Shown here piece after piece: positions 13,425-22,298 of a stretch of 64,000 nt of DNA; position 1 is the first letter of the stretch, and every line of letters starts with the position of its first letter. The position numbers and the translations under genes are program-made. The DNA is taken from positions 62,001-126,000 of the forward strand of contig NZ_JADBGR010000057.1 in NCBI RefSeq assembly GCF_014892515.1, read 5' to 3'. Origin of the DNA: Myceligenerans pegani (GTDB lineage: Bacteria > Actinomycetota > Actinomycetes > Actinomycetales > Cellulomonadaceae). Below the pieces are notes generated by a model. That model saw nothing but the letters and a program-made list of their open reading frames with translations, was not told where the DNA came from and searched no databases.

Positions 13425-14869
13425 TGCGCGTCGCGATGATCACCGTGCACACCTCGCCGCTCGAACAACCCGGCACGGGTGACGCGGGCGGCATGAACGT
13501 GTACGTGCTGGAGCTGTCGCGGGCGCTCGCGCGCCGGGGCACCGAGGTCGAGATCTACACGCGCGCGACGTCGTCGGCGCAGCCCAAGGTGGTCGACGCC
13601 GAGCCGGGGATCAAGGTGATCCACATCCCTGCCGGCCCCTACGAGGGCCTGGACAAGAACGACCTGCCCGGCCAGCTGTGCGCCTTCGCGGCGGGCGTGC
13701 TGCGCGCGGAGGCGCACCGCCCCGCGGACTGGTACGACGTCGTGCACACCCACTACTGGCTGTCCGGCCAGGTGGGCTGGCTCGCGACCGAGCGCTGGGA
13801 CCTTCCGCTGGTGCACTCCATGCACACCATGGCGCGCGTGAAGAACGCGGCGCTCGCACCCGGGGACACCCCGGAGCCGATGGGGCGCGTCGTGGGGGAG
13901 GAGCAGGTCGTCGCCGAGGCGGACGCGCTCGTGGCGAGCACGGAGCAGGAGGCCGAAGACCTCGTCGTGCGGTACGCCGCCGACCGGGCCCGCGTGCACG
14001 TCGTGCCGCCCGGCGTGGACACCCGCCTCTTCGCGCCGCTCGAGGTGACGCTCGGCGGACGGGGCGGAGCCGGGCGGCGGACCGTCTCGTGTCCCGTGGA
14101 GGACGACGAGGAGCGCGCGGCGGTCGCCGAGGCTCGGCGCGCGCTGCGCGAGCGCCTCGGCCTGCCCTCCGACCGGCAGGTCGTGCTGTTCGCCGGGCGC
14201 GTGCAACTCCTCAAGGGGCCCGACGTCCTCGTCCGTGCGCTGGGATCCTGGCCGCCGGCGCCGGCGCCGACGACGACGACGACGCCGACGGCGGCTACCG
14301 GCGCGGGCCCGTCGCGTCCGGCGGTCGACCAGGCCGTGCCGCGGGTAGCGGGGCAGGCAGGTTCGCCGGGCAGGGCGGCCCGCCCGCTCCTGGTCGTGCT
14401 CGGCGGTGCGAGCGGCAGGGCCACGGCCGTGCGCGAGCTGGAGGCGCTCGCGTGGCAGGAGGGCGTGACGGGCGACGTGCTGATGCACCCGCCGGTGCCG
14501 CAGGCCGAGCTCGTCGACTGGTTCCGTGCCGCGGATCTCGTGGCCGTCCCGTCGCACAGCGAGTCGTTCGGGCTCGTGGCGGCGGAGGCGCTGGCGTCGG
14601 GGACGCCGGTGGTCGCGGCCGCGGTCGGTGGCCTGCGCACGGTGGTGGCCGACGGCGAGTCCGGGGTGCTCGTGCACGGCCACGAGCCCACCGACTGGGC
14701 GCGCGTGCTGCACGACCTGCTCGCCGACGACCGCCGTCGTACCCGGATGGCGCGCGCGGCGGCCGCGTCGGCCGCGCGATTCAGCTGGGACCACGCGGCC
14801 GACGAGATCCTCGCCGTCTACGAGACGGCACGCAAGCACCACGCGGAGTCGGGCAGGATGGGGGCATGA
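13424..14869 (+). CDS. mshA: D-inositol-3-phosphate glycosyltransferase (mycothiol synthesis)
   Basis: First committed enzyme of mycothiol synthesis, transferring GlcNAc from UDP-GlcNAc to inositol-3-phosphate. It is a GT-B fold GT4 protein: the N-terminal domain begins [28 protein letters not shown], and the C-terminal nucleotide-sugar site has [21 protein letters not shown] with the conserved Glu pair. At 481 residues it is longer than most MshA (about 420-450). The surplus is a Pro/Thr/Ala-rich insertion at about residues 271-315, starting with a GAC-repeat tract. The stop overlaps gpmA (ATGA). Confidence 0.95.
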   Translation: MRVAMITVHTSPLEQPGTGDAGGMNVYVLELSRALARRGTEVEIYTRATSSAQPKVVDAEPGIKVIHIPAGPYEGLDKNDLPGQLCAFAAGVLRAEAHRPADWYDVVHTHYWLSGQVGWLATERWDLPLVHSMHTMARVKNAALAPGDTPEPMGRVVGEEQVVAEADALVASTEQEAEDLVVRYAADRARVHVVPPGVDTRLFAPLEVTLGGRGGAGRRTVSCPVEDDEERAAVAEARRALRERLGLPSDRQVVLFAGRVQLLKGPDVLVRALGSWPPAPAPTTTTTPTAATGAGPSRPAVDQAVPRVAGQAGSPGRAARPLLVVLGGASGRATAVRELEALAWQEGVTGDVLMHPPVPQAELVDWFRAADLVAVPSHSESFGLVAAEALASGTPVVAAAVGGLRTVVADGESGVLVHGHEPTDWARVLHDLLADDRRRTRMARAAAASAARFSWDHAADEILAVYETARKHHAESGRMGA

Positions 14870-15603
14870 CCTACAAGCTCGTCCTGCTCCGCCACGGCGA
14901 GAGCGAGTGGAACGCCAAGAACCTGTTCACCGGCTGGGTGGACGTTCCCCTGTCCGAGAAGGGCATCGAGGAGGCCCGGCGCGGCGGCACGCTGCTGACC
15001 GAGGCCGGCATCGCGCCCGATGTCGTGCACACCTCGCTGCTGCGGCGCGCGATCACGACCGCGAACCTCGCGCTGGACGCCGCGGACCGCCACTGGATCC
15101 CGGTGAAGCGCAGCTGGCGGCTCAACGAGCGGCACTACGGCGCGCTGCAGGGCAAGAACAAGAAGGAGACCCTCGCGGAGTTCGGCGAGGAGCAGTTCAT
15201 GACGTGGCGCCGGTCGTACGACGTGCCGCCGCCGGAGATCGAGCTCGGCTCGGAGTACAGCCAGGACGCCGACCCCCGGTACGAGGGCGCTCCCCTGGTG
15301 CGGACGGAGGCGCTCAAGCAGGTGCTCGAGCGGGCGCTGCCGTACTGGGACGACGAGATCGTCCCGGACCTCAAGGAAGGGAGGACCGTGCTCGTGGCAG
15401 CGCACGGCAACTCGCTGCGCGCGCTGGTCAAGCACCTCGACGGCATCTCCGACGAGGCGATCGCCGGCCTGAACATCCCGACGGGTATCCCGCTGGTCTA
15501 CGAGCTCGACGAGTCGCTGGTCCCGATCACCTCGGGCGGCACCTACCTGGACCCGGAGGCAGCGAAGGACGCCATCGCGGCCGTCGCGAACCAGGGGCGC
15601 TGA
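14866..15603 (+). CDS. gpmA: 2,3-bisphosphoglycerate-dependent phosphoglycerate mutase
   Basis: Glycolytic interconversion of 3- and 2-phosphoglycerate. The catalytic [10 protein letters not shown] places the phospho-histidine at residue 10, with the second histidine in [28 protein letters not shown] and the [12 protein letters not shown] region are typical of the cofactor-dependent enzyme. It has 245 residues, standard length. ATG 14866 overlaps the mshA stop, which rules out the longer readings upstream. Confidence 0.97.
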   Translation: MTYKLVLLRHGESEWNAKNLFTGWVDVPLSEKGIEEARRGGTLLTEAGIAPDVVHTSLLRRAITTANLALDAADRHWIPVKRSWRLNERHYGALQGKNKKETLAEFGEEQFMTWRRSYDVPPPEIELGSEYSQDADPRYEGAPLVRTEALKQVLERALPYWDDEIVPDLKEGRTVLVAAHGNSLRALVKHLDGISDEAIAGLNIPTGIPLVYELDESLVPITSGGTYLDPEAAKDAIAAVANQGR

Positions 15604-15607
15604 GCAG

Positions 15608-15637
15608 TGAGGGCGACTGCCCGGGCAGTCGCCCTCA
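15608..15637. terminator. bidirectional terminator between gpmA and phoU
   Basis: A perfect 30-base palindrome (left arm TGAGGGCGACTGCCC) lies five bases after the gpmA stop and six before the phoU stop. The convergent arrangement indicates termination from both sides. There is no long T-run, as is common in high-GC actinobacteria. Confidence 0.8.
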
Positions 15638-15643
15638 CCGCCG

Positions 15644-16306
15644 CTACTGGTTGTGCTGGTGGTCTTCCGGGAAGTCGCCCGTGACCAGGAACGTGACGCG
15701 CTTGGCGATCGACACGCCGTGGTCGCCGAATCGCTCGTAGTAGCGGCCCACCAGGGTGATGTCGACGGCCTCCTGGACCGTGCCGTCCCAGTCCTCGCCG
15801 AGCAGGGCGCCGAAGGTCTCCTGGTGCAGCTCGTCCAGCAGGTCGTCGTCCTGCTCGATCGCCTGCGCCACCTCGAGGTCGCGCGTCTCGAGGAGGCGCG
15901 TCGTCCGCTCGGCCACGCGCACCGCGGCCTCGTCCATCCTGGTGAAGATATCGGCGGCGGCCGGCGCGATCGCCTGCGCCGGGTACCGGCCCCGCGCCAC
16001 CTGTGCGACGTGCCGGGCCAGGTCACCCATGCGCTCCAGCGACGAGCTCATGCGCAGCGCACTGACGATGACGCGCAGGTCCGTCGCCACCGGCGCCTGC
16101 TGGGCGAGCAGGTGGACGCAGCGTTCGTCGAGGGACGCCTCGAGCTGGTCGATGGTCTTGTCCGAGGCGATCACCTCCTGCGCGAGCTGCAGGTCCGCTT
16201 CTCTCAGCGCCTTGCCGGCCTTGCCGATCGCTGACTCGACGAGTCGGCTCATCTCGGCGAGGTCGTCGCCGACCTGTCGCAGCTCGGCCTCGAAGATCTG
16301 TCGCAT
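15644..16306 (-). CDS. phoU: phosphate signalling protein PhoU
   Basis: Negative regulator linking the Pst transporter to the phosphate-sensing kinase. The 220-residue all-helical protein consists of two PhoU repeats. The first has ALREADLQLAQEVIASDKTIDQLE and SALRMSSSLERMGDLARHVA; the second has RDLEVAQAIEQDDDLLDELH and VGRYYERFGDHGVSIAKRV, each with the conserved E-R-GD metal-binding motif. It is divergent from senX3 and faces gpmA across a palindromic terminator. ATG 16306 is preceded by a purine-rich GGAAAG. Confidence 0.97.
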   Translation of the reverse strand: MRQIFEAELRQVGDDLAEMSRLVESAIGKAGKALREADLQLAQEVIASDKTIDQLEASLDERCVHLLAQQAPVATDLRVIVSALRMSSSLERMGDLARHVAQVARGRYPAQAIAPAAADIFTRMDEAAVRVAERTTRLLETRDLEVAQAIEQDDDLLDELHQETFGALLGEDWDGTVQEAVDITLVGRYYERFGDHGVSIAKRVTFLVTGDFPEDHQHNQ

Positions 16307-16506
16307 CGCTTTCCTTCCACAGGAGTGCGCCGTGCATCGCGGGCTGACCGCGTTGGCGCGACGCCGGCCGGCTCCTCCGGCGCGACGCCAAGCGTCGCAC
16401 TCGAACGTAAACCCTCAGGTTAACGGCTTCCCGTCGCAGGATGAACTCCTGGTGACGTCAATCGGGCCAGTCGGCTCCCTGGTCGGGTATACGGAGTGCC
16501 ACTGCC

Positions 16507-16512
16507 TACTCT
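16507..16512 (+). promoter_or_regulatory. -10 element of a leaderless promoter (senX3)
   Basis: TACTCT ends six bases before GTG 16519. The 212-base phoU-senX3 gap carries the divergent promoters; GGTTAACGG near 16433 could be part of a regulator site but is not a clear PHO box. Confidence 0.4.
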
Positions 16513-16518
16513 GGGTGG

Positions 16519-17748
16519 GTGGACGGATTCATCCAGGGGGTCTCGGTGCTGGGCGCGGGCATCGTCGGCGTGATCGTCGGCGTCGTCGCCACGCTCGCGT
16601 TCCGTATCTCCGACCGGCGTCAGCGCTCCGGGCCGGAAGCGCCGGTCGCCGAGCTCGACGACGGCCTCGTCCGTGTGCTCTCCGTCCTGCGTTCCGCCGC
16701 GGTGGTGGTCGACGACGAGGACGAGGTGATCCGCGCGTCGCCCCCCGCCTACGCGCTCAACGTGGTGCGGAACGACGCCATCGCCCACGCCGCGATCCGG
16801 GACATGGTGGCCCAGGTGCGCCGGGACGGAATGATCCGCGAGCAGGAACTCGAGCTGCCGCGCGGCCCGGTGGGCAGCGGCACCGTGCTGCTCCAGGTCC
16901 GCGTCGCGCCGCTGGGCAACCGGGTGCTCGTGCTCGCCGAGGACCGCACCGAGGCCGCGCGCGTCGAGGCGATCCGCCGCGACTTCGTCGTCAACGTCTC
17001 GCACGAGCTCAAGACCCCGGTCGGCGCGCTGGCCCTGCTGGCCGAGACGGTGGCCGACGCCGCCGACGACCCGGTCGCCGTGCGCCGCTTCACCGAGCGC
17101 ATGCACCGGGAGGCGCAGCGGCTGTCCGAGCTCGTGCAGGAGATCATCGAGCTGTCCCGGCTCCAGTCCCAGGGCGCCGTGCAGAAGGACACGCCGGTGT
17201 CCGTGCGCGCGGTGATCGACGAGGCCGTGGACCGGGCCAGGACCGCCGCGCAGGCCAAGAACATCGCCATCACGTCGGGCGGCGCGCTGGACAGCGTGGT
17301 CTACGGCGACCACAACCTCCTGGTCACCGCCGTGCGGAACCTGCTCGACAACGCCGTCGCCTACTCCGGGCCCGCGACCCGTGTCGGGGTGGGCGTCACG
17401 GAACGGCGCGGGCTGGTCGAGATCGCCGTCGTGGACCAGGGCGTCGGGATCGACGAGAGCAAGCAGGACCGCGTGTTCGAGCGCTTCTACCGGGTCGACC
17501 CGGCCCGTTCCCGCGACACGGGCGGCACCGGTCTCGGGCTCAGCATCGTCAAGCACGTCGCCGCCGATCACGGCGGCGACGTCACGATGTGGTCGGAGCC
17601 CGGCCGCGGGTCGACATTCACCCTGCGCATTCCCTCCGCGGGAATGAAGGCCGATGCATTGACGACCGAGCCGGGGGCGAGACCCGCGGCCGGTGACGCG
17701 AGAGCCGGGACGGACCCGGTGGCGACGAACGAGGAGGTAGGCGCGTGA
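16519..17748 (+). CDS. senX3: phosphate-sensing histidine kinase SenX3
   Basis: Membrane kinase of the SenX3-RegX3 system. Residues about 8-28 form one hydrophobic segment (VSVLGAGIVGVIVGVVATLAF), followed by a degenerate PAS-like region (about 45-145). The HisKA box is VVNVSHELKTP with the phospho-acceptor His162. The HATPase domain has N box NLLDNAVAYSG, DQGVGID and GGTGLGLSIVKHVAADHGG. It has 409 residues. The GTGA overlap with regX3 couples the pair. Confidence 0.95.
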   Translation: MDGFIQGVSVLGAGIVGVIVGVVATLAFRISDRRQRSGPEAPVAELDDGLVRVLSVLRSAAVVVDDEDEVIRASPPAYALNVVRNDAIAHAAIRDMVAQVRRDGMIREQELELPRGPVGSGTVLLQVRVAPLGNRVLVLAEDRTEAARVEAIRRDFVVNVSHELKTPVGALALLAETVADAADDPVAVRRFTERMHREAQRLSELVQEIIELSRLQSQGAVQKDTPVSVRAVIDEAVDRARTAAQAKNIAITSGGALDSVVYGDHNLLVTAVRNLLDNAVAYSGPATRVGVGVTERRGLVEIAVVDQGVGIDESKQDRVFERFYRVDPARSRDTGGTGLGLSIVKHVAADHGGDVTMWSEPGRGSTFTLRIPSAGMKADALTTEPGARPAAGDARAGTDPVATNEEVGA

Positions 17749-18443
17749 CGCGCATCCTGGTGGTCGAGGACGAGGAGTCGTACCGCGACCCGTTGACCTA
17801 CCAGCTCGCCCGCGAGGGGTTCGAGGTGGTCGAGGCGGCGGACGGCAACGCCGCGCTCGCGGCCTACGACGCCGACGGGGCCGACCTGGTGCTGCTCGAC
17901 CTGATGCTCCCCGGCCTGTCCGGCACGGAGGTGTGCCGGGAGCTGCGCGCTCGCGGCGACGTGCCGGTCATCATGCTCACCGCGAAGGACTCGGAGATCG
18001 ACAAGGTGGTCGGGCTCGAGCTCGGCGCCGACGACTACGTCACCAAGCCCTACTCGTTCCGGGAGCTGCTCGCGCGGATGCGCGCGGTGCTGCGCCGCCG
18101 CCAGCCCGTCGAACCGACGGCGGACGACAGCGCGGGCGTCCTCGAGGCCGGTCCGGTCACGATGGACGTCGAGCGGCACACGGTGACCGTGAACGGCGAG
18201 ACCATCTCCCTGCCGCTCAAGGAGTTCGACCTGCTCGAGCTGCTGCTGCGCAACGCGGGGCGCGTGCTGACGCGCGGGCAGCTCATCGACCGGGTCTGGG
18301 GCGCCGACTACGTGGGCGACACCAAGACGCTGGACGTGCATGTGAAGCGCATCCGCTCGAAGATCGAGCCGGACCCGGGGACCCCGCGCTACCTGCTCAC
18401 GGTCCGCGGGCTGGGGTACAAGCTCGCGGACACCGAGGAGTAG
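17745..18443 (+). CDS. regX3: phosphate response regulator RegX3
   Basis: OmpR/PhoB-family regulator of 232 residues. The receiver domain has the phosphorylatable Asp52 (LVLLDLMLPG) and the conserved DDYVTKPYS lysine. The C-terminal winged helix runs from about residue 135 (SLPLKEFDLLELLLRNAGRVLTRGQLIDRVWG, TKTLDVHVKRIRSKIE). It is expected to bind the direct-repeat PHO boxes upstream of both pstS genes just downstream. Confidence 0.96.
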   Translation: MTRILVVEDEESYRDPLTYQLAREGFEVVEAADGNAALAAYDADGADLVLLDLMLPGLSGTEVCRELRARGDVPVIMLTAKDSEIDKVVGLELGADDYVTKPYSFRELLARMRAVLRRRQPVEPTADDSAGVLEAGPVTMDVERHTVTVNGETISLPLKEFDLLELLLRNAGRVLTRGQLIDRVWGADYVGDTKTLDVHVKRIRSKIEPDPGTPRYLLTVRGLGYKLADTEE

Positions 18444-18473
18444 GCGGGTACGCGGGAACCGGCCGGACGTGAG

Positions 18474-18514
18474 GCCGCGCGTGCGCCGTGACGACGGCGC
18501 CCGCGCGGCTTTCT
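18474..18514 (+). terminator. terminator after regX3
   Basis: A 16-bp stem with one mismatch (arms 18474-18489 and 18494-18509) and a 4-base loop is followed by TTTCT. This separates senX3-regX3 from the pstS promoter. Confidence 0.75.
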
Positions 18515-18613
18515 CGTGCGCGATTGCGCGCCGGCACGTCGTCGGGCCACGGTCCGACGACGTACTGCTGCCCGCGGCGACCGGTTCGGCGCGTGGGCCA
18601 GGTCACCGCCCGT

Positions 18614-18668
18614 GTTCACCTTGCGTTCGCTTTTGTCTGTATTGGTGGTCACCTGGCGTCCCTAGCGT
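18614..18668 (+). promoter_or_regulatory. PHO-box promoter of the first pstS
   Basis: Two adjacent 11-base direct repeats, GTTCACCTTGC (18614-18624) and GTTCGCTTTTG (18625-18635), match the actinobacterial PHO-box pattern. TAGCGT at 18663-18668 is the -10. The predicted start of transcription (about 18675) is only two bases before the ATG, so the mRNA is essentially leaderless. Confidence 0.8.
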
Positions 18669-18676
18669 CGTGAGAC

Positions 18677-19774
18677 ATGACCCTCCCCAGAAGCCGTGCT
18701 CGTGCCGTCGCGATCGTCGCCGCCGGTGCCCTCGTCCTTCCGCTTGCCGCATGCAGCCAGATGGGTGGCAGCTACGTGGCGCCGGTGCCCGTCGAGGTGG
18801 CGGGCTCGTTCGCGGGATCCGGATCCTCCGCGCAGGAGAAGGCGATGGCGGCGTGGATCGAGGGCTTCACCGCGGAGCACCCGGAGGTCGAGATCTCGTA
18901 CGACGCCATCGGTTCCGGCGGCGGCCGCGAGGAGTTCCTGGCCGGCAAGGTCGCCTTCGCCGGCTCGGACGCCGCGCTGTCGGAGGACGAGCTCGACGCC
19001 TCGGCGGAGGTGTGCGCCGGCGGGAACGGCATCGACCTGCCCGTGTACGTCAGCCCCATCTCGGTGGCCTTCAACCTCGAGGGCATCGACCGGCTCAACC
19101 TGCGGGCCGAGGTCATCGCGAGGATCTTCACGGGGCAGATCACGCGATGGGACGACGCCGCGATCGCCGCCGACAACCCCGACGCCGACCTGCCGTCCCT
19201 GGCGATCGTTCCGGTGCACCGTGCCGACGACTCCGGGACCACGGAAAACTTCACGGACTACCTGTCGCAGGTCGTGCCGGAGCAGTGGCCGCACGAGGCG
19301 GACGGCGTCTGGCCGTTGGAGGGTGGTCAGGCGGCCGACGGAACGGACGGCGTCACCGACTTCGTCCGGAAGAACCCAGGCGCCGTGACGTACGCGGACG
19401 CGTCGCGGACGGCGGAGCTGGGCAACGCCGCCATCCGGGTGGGAAACCAGTTCGTCCCCTTCACGCCCGAGGCGGCGGCCTCCGCCGTCGACGTGTCACC
19501 GCTCATCGACGGCCGCACCAAGTACGACCTCGCCTACGAGATCGACCGGAAGACGACGGAGAGCTACGCGTATCCGCTGGTGCTCGTGTCGTACGCGATC
19601 GTGTGCTCCCGGTACACCGACAAGCCCACGGGGCGGTTCGTGAAGGAGTTCCTCGCCTACGTCGCGTCGCCCGAGGGGCAGCAGCGTGCGGCGGAGGCGG
19701 CGGGCAGCGCGCCGATCTCGGAGTTCGTGCAGCGCAACGTCGAGGAGGCGGCGAAGTCGATCTACCTCGGCTGA
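18677..19774 (+). CDS. pstS: phosphate-binding lipoprotein PstS (first copy)
   Basis: Extracytoplasmic phosphate receptor of the Pst ABC importer. The 365-residue precursor has a lipoprotein signal with lipobox LPLAAC and Cys26 as anchor. Phosphate-site motifs typical of PstS are GSGSSAQEKAM, IGSGGGREEF, GSDAAL, FNLEGIDRLNL, ITRWDDAAIAADNP and DDSGTTENFTDYL. It is a diverged paralog of the next gene, sharing these blocks with many substitutions. Its own PHO box suggests induction under phosphate limitation. Confidence 0.95.
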   Translation: MTLPRSRARAVAIVAAGALVLPLAACSQMGGSYVAPVPVEVAGSFAGSGSSAQEKAMAAWIEGFTAEHPEVEISYDAIGSGGGREEFLAGKVAFAGSDAALSEDELDASAEVCAGGNGIDLPVYVSPISVAFNLEGIDRLNLRAEVIARIFTGQITRWDDAAIAADNPDADLPSLAIVPVHRADDSGTTENFTDYLSQVVPEQWPHEADGVWPLEGGQAADGTDGVTDFVRKNPGAVTYADASRTAELGNAAIRVGNQFVPFTPEAAASAVDVSPLIDGRTKYDLAYEIDRKTTESYAYPLVLVSYAIVCSRYTDKPTGRFVKEFLAYVASPEGQQRAAEAAGSAPISEFVQRNVEEAAKSIYLG

Positions 19775-19924
19775 CGCCGGGGCGGCAGCCCTCGGGTCGC
19801 GAGGCGGCGCCAGGTCGAGATCGACTGGCGGACGCGATGGATGAATTGCGTAGTCGCCCATCATCCGATAAAGGTCACGGAAGGGCAACGGGAGTGTCCG
19901 ACCTCACTGCGGTCTCCCGCCAGT

Positions 19925-19979
19925 GTTCATCTTCCGTTCACTTGAACCTGGGCGCGAGGTCATCCCGTCTCCCTAGCGT
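19925..19979 (+). promoter_or_regulatory. PHO-box promoter of the second pstS
   Basis: Direct repeats GTTCATCTTCC (19925-19935) and GTTCACTTGAA (19936-19946) are followed by TAGCGT (19974-19979). The distance from first repeat to -10 is 49 bases, identical to the first pstS promoter, and both share CCCTAGCGTCG. Here the leader is about 57 bases with a ribosome site. Confidence 0.8.
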
Positions 19980-20042
19980 CGCGGTTGACGTCGGCGACTG
20001 CCGAGGTCCGACCCAGAACTTTTGAACAGGATGGAAAGACAC

Positions 20043-21149
20043 GTGAAGCTCAGCCGATTCACCCGCGCTGGTTCCGCCGCCATGGTCGGCGCGCTCGCGC
20101 TGACCCTCGCCGCCTGCGGCACCGACCCGAACACCGGCGATGACAGCACCGCCGAGGCCACCGAGGGCGGCATGGAGCTCTCCGGCACGCTCAGCGGCGG
20201 CGGTGCGTCGTCGCAGGAGTCTGCCATGGAGGCCTGGCGCGCCGGCTTCCAGAGCCAGCACCCGGACGTCACCGTGAACTACGACCCGACCGGTTCCGGC
20301 ACGGGCCGCGAGCAGTTCATCGCGGGCGCCTTCCCGTTCATCGGCTCGGACGCCGCGCTCGAGGACGACGAGATGACCGCCGCCGAGGAGACCTGCGGCA
20401 GCGACGTCATCGAGTACCCGGGGTACATCAGCCCGGTCGCTGTCGCGTTCAACCTCGAGGGCATCGACTCCGTGAACATGACCCCGGAGACGATCGCCTC
20501 GATCTTCAAGGGCGACATCACGACGTGGGACGACGAGGCCATTGCCGCCGACAACCCCGACGTGGAGCTGCCCGACACGGACATCACCGTCGTGCACCGC
20601 TCGGACCCCTCGGGTACCACCGAGAACTTCGTCGAGTACCTGAGCACCGTGGTCCCGGACGTCTGGGACTTCGAGGTCGAGGACGTCTGGCCGGTCGAGG
20701 GCCAGGAGTCCGCCCAGGGCACCTCCGGCGTGGTCAGCACCATCACCGCGGGTGAGGGCACCATCGGCTACGCCGACGCATCGGCGATCGGCGAGCTGGG
20801 TTCCGTGGCCGTGGGTGTGGGCGACGAGTTCGTCCCGTACAGCCCCGAGGCTGCGGCCGAGGTGGTCGCCCAGTCGCCTCGCGTCGAGGGCACCGCTGAC
20901 ACCGTGTGGGCCTACGACCTGGCCCGCGACATCCCGGGCACGTACCCGATCGTGCTGGTCTCCTACCACATCGCCTGCACCACGTACGAGGACGCGGAGA
21001 CCGCCGAGCTCGTCAAGGGCCTGTACTCCTACATCCTGAGCGACGAGGGCCAGGAGCAGGGCACCGCGGCCGCGGGCTCCGCCCCGGTGAGCGAGGAGCT
21101 CCGCTCCGAGTTCCTGACGGCGGTCGAGACGATCTCCGCCGCCGGCTGA
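20043..21149 (+). CDS. pstS: phosphate-binding lipoprotein PstS (second copy)
   Basis: A 368-residue precursor with lipobox LTLAAC and anchor Cys25. PstS blocks include GGGASSQESAM, PTGSGTGREQF, GSDAAL, FNLEGIDSVNM, ITTWDDEAIAADNP and DPSGTTENFVEYL. GTG 20043 is favoured because GGAAAG precedes it at a normal distance and it yields a compact signal peptide; TTG 20022 and ATG 20031 are in-frame alternatives. It is followed by a hairpin and then pstC, so it is the likely transporter-linked receptor, with the upstream copy as an extra one. Confidence 0.95.
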   Translation: MKLSRFTRAGSAAMVGALALTLAACGTDPNTGDDSTAEATEGGMELSGTLSGGGASSQESAMEAWRAGFQSQHPDVTVNYDPTGSGTGREQFIAGAFPFIGSDAALEDDEMTAAEETCGSDVIEYPGYISPVAVAFNLEGIDSVNMTPETIASIFKGDITTWDDEAIAADNPDVELPDTDITVVHRSDPSGTTENFVEYLSTVVPDVWDFEVEDVWPVEGQESAQGTSGVVSTITAGEGTIGYADASAIGELGSVAVGVGDEFVPYSPEAAAEVVAQSPRVEGTADTVWAYDLARDIPGTYPIVLVSYHIACTTYEDAETAELVKGLYSYILSDEGQEQGTAAAGSAPVSEELRSEFLTAVETISAAG

Positions 21150-21180
21150 GCCGGGCTGAGGGTCCGAGCTGGACGCCGCT

Positions 21181-21227
21181 GCCGGTGATCGCCTGGCCCC
21201 ATGACAGCGGGTCAGGCGGTCACCGGC
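21181..21227 (+). terminator. intercistronic hairpin between pstS and pstC
   Basis: GCCGGTGATCGCCTG pairs with CAGGCGGTCACCGGC across a 17-base loop (one G-U pair). Without a T-run it may act as a partial terminator or mRNA stabiliser, keeping pstS expression above pstCAB. Confidence 0.6.
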
Positions 21228-21281
21228 ACGGCCGTGCATGGACGATCATTGAGCAGTGACCACGAGTAGCGAGGAACTCGC

Positions 21282-22298
21282 GTGACAACGACCGACAGCC
21301 CGCAGCCCACGGCGACGCCGAAGGGGCCTGTCTCGCGGGCGACTGCACGACGCCGCAGGAGTGGCGACACCGAGCGTGGCTTCAGCAGGGTCTTCCGGTG
21401 GATCGCCACCGGGGCGGGATCCCTGATCCTGGCGACGCTCGCCGCGGTGGCACTCTTCCTGCTCCTGCGCGCATGGCCCGCGATCACGGCCTCGGACGAG
21501 GAGATCTCCAGCGCCGTCGGACGATATCCGGAGGGCACGTCCCTCCTGGAGTTCATCGGCCCCCTGATCTTCGGCACCCTGCTGGCCGCCGTTCTCGCCC
21601 TGGCGCTCGCCACGCCGGTGGCCATGGGAATCGGCCTCTTCATCTCGCACTACGCACCGCGCCGGCTGGCTCAGGTCCTGGGGTACCTGGTCGACCTGCT
21701 GGCGGCGATCCCGTCGGTCGTCTACGGCCTCTGGGGCTTCCTGGTCCTGGCGCCCGTGGTCAAGCCGATCTGGTTCTGGCTGGGTGACAACCTCGGATGG
21801 TTCCCGCTGTTCGCGGGTGACGTCTCGGCGACCGGAAAGTCCCTCGCCACGGTCTCGGTCGTTCTCGCCGTGATGATCCTGCCGATCATCACGGCGGTGT
21901 CGCGCGAGGTCTTCCTGCAGACGCCCAAGCTGCACGAGGAGGCCGCACTCGCGCTCGGCGCCACGCGCTGGGAGATGATCCGGACCGCCGTTCTCCCGTT
22001 CGGGCGATCGGGCGTGATCTCCGCGGCGATGCTCGGCCTCGGGCGGGCGCTCGGTGAGACGATGGCGGTCCTGATGATCATCAGCCCCGGGTTCCTCATC
22101 TACTCGCTGCAGATCCTGGCCGGCGCGCAGCATCAGACGATCGCGGCGTACATCGCCCTGGACTTCGCCGAGGCCACCGGTCTGGCGGTCAACGCCCTGA
22201 TCGCGACCGGTCTCGCGCTGTTCCTGATCACCATGGCCGTGAACATGATCGCCCGTGCCATCGTGGCGCGCCGCAAAGAATTCTCGGGAGCCAACTGA
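21282..22298 (+). CDS. pstC: phosphate ABC transporter permease PstC
   Basis: A 338-residue inner-membrane permease subunit with a basic N-terminal tail and about six hydrophobic spans, starting with ATGAGSLILATLAAVALFLLL. The ATPase-coupling (EAA) loop is EEAALALGATRWEMIRTAVLPFGRSGVISAAMLGLGRALGETMAV. GTG 21282 has GAGGAACT upstream. Its stop overlaps the pstA start (TGATG). Confidence 0.95.
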   Translation: MTTTDSPQPTATPKGPVSRATARRRRSGDTERGFSRVFRWIATGAGSLILATLAAVALFLLLRAWPAITASDEEISSAVGRYPEGTSLLEFIGPLIFGTLLAAVLALALATPVAMGIGLFISHYAPRRLAQVLGYLVDLLAAIPSVVYGLWGFLVLAPVVKPIWFWLGDNLGWFPLFAGDVSATGKSLATVSVVLAVMILPIITAVSREVFLQTPKLHEEAALALGATRWEMIRTAVLPFGRSGVISAAMLGLGRALGETMAVLMIISPGFLIYSLQILAGAQHQTIAAYIALDFAEATGLAVNALIATGLALFLITMAVNMIARAIVARRKEFSGAN

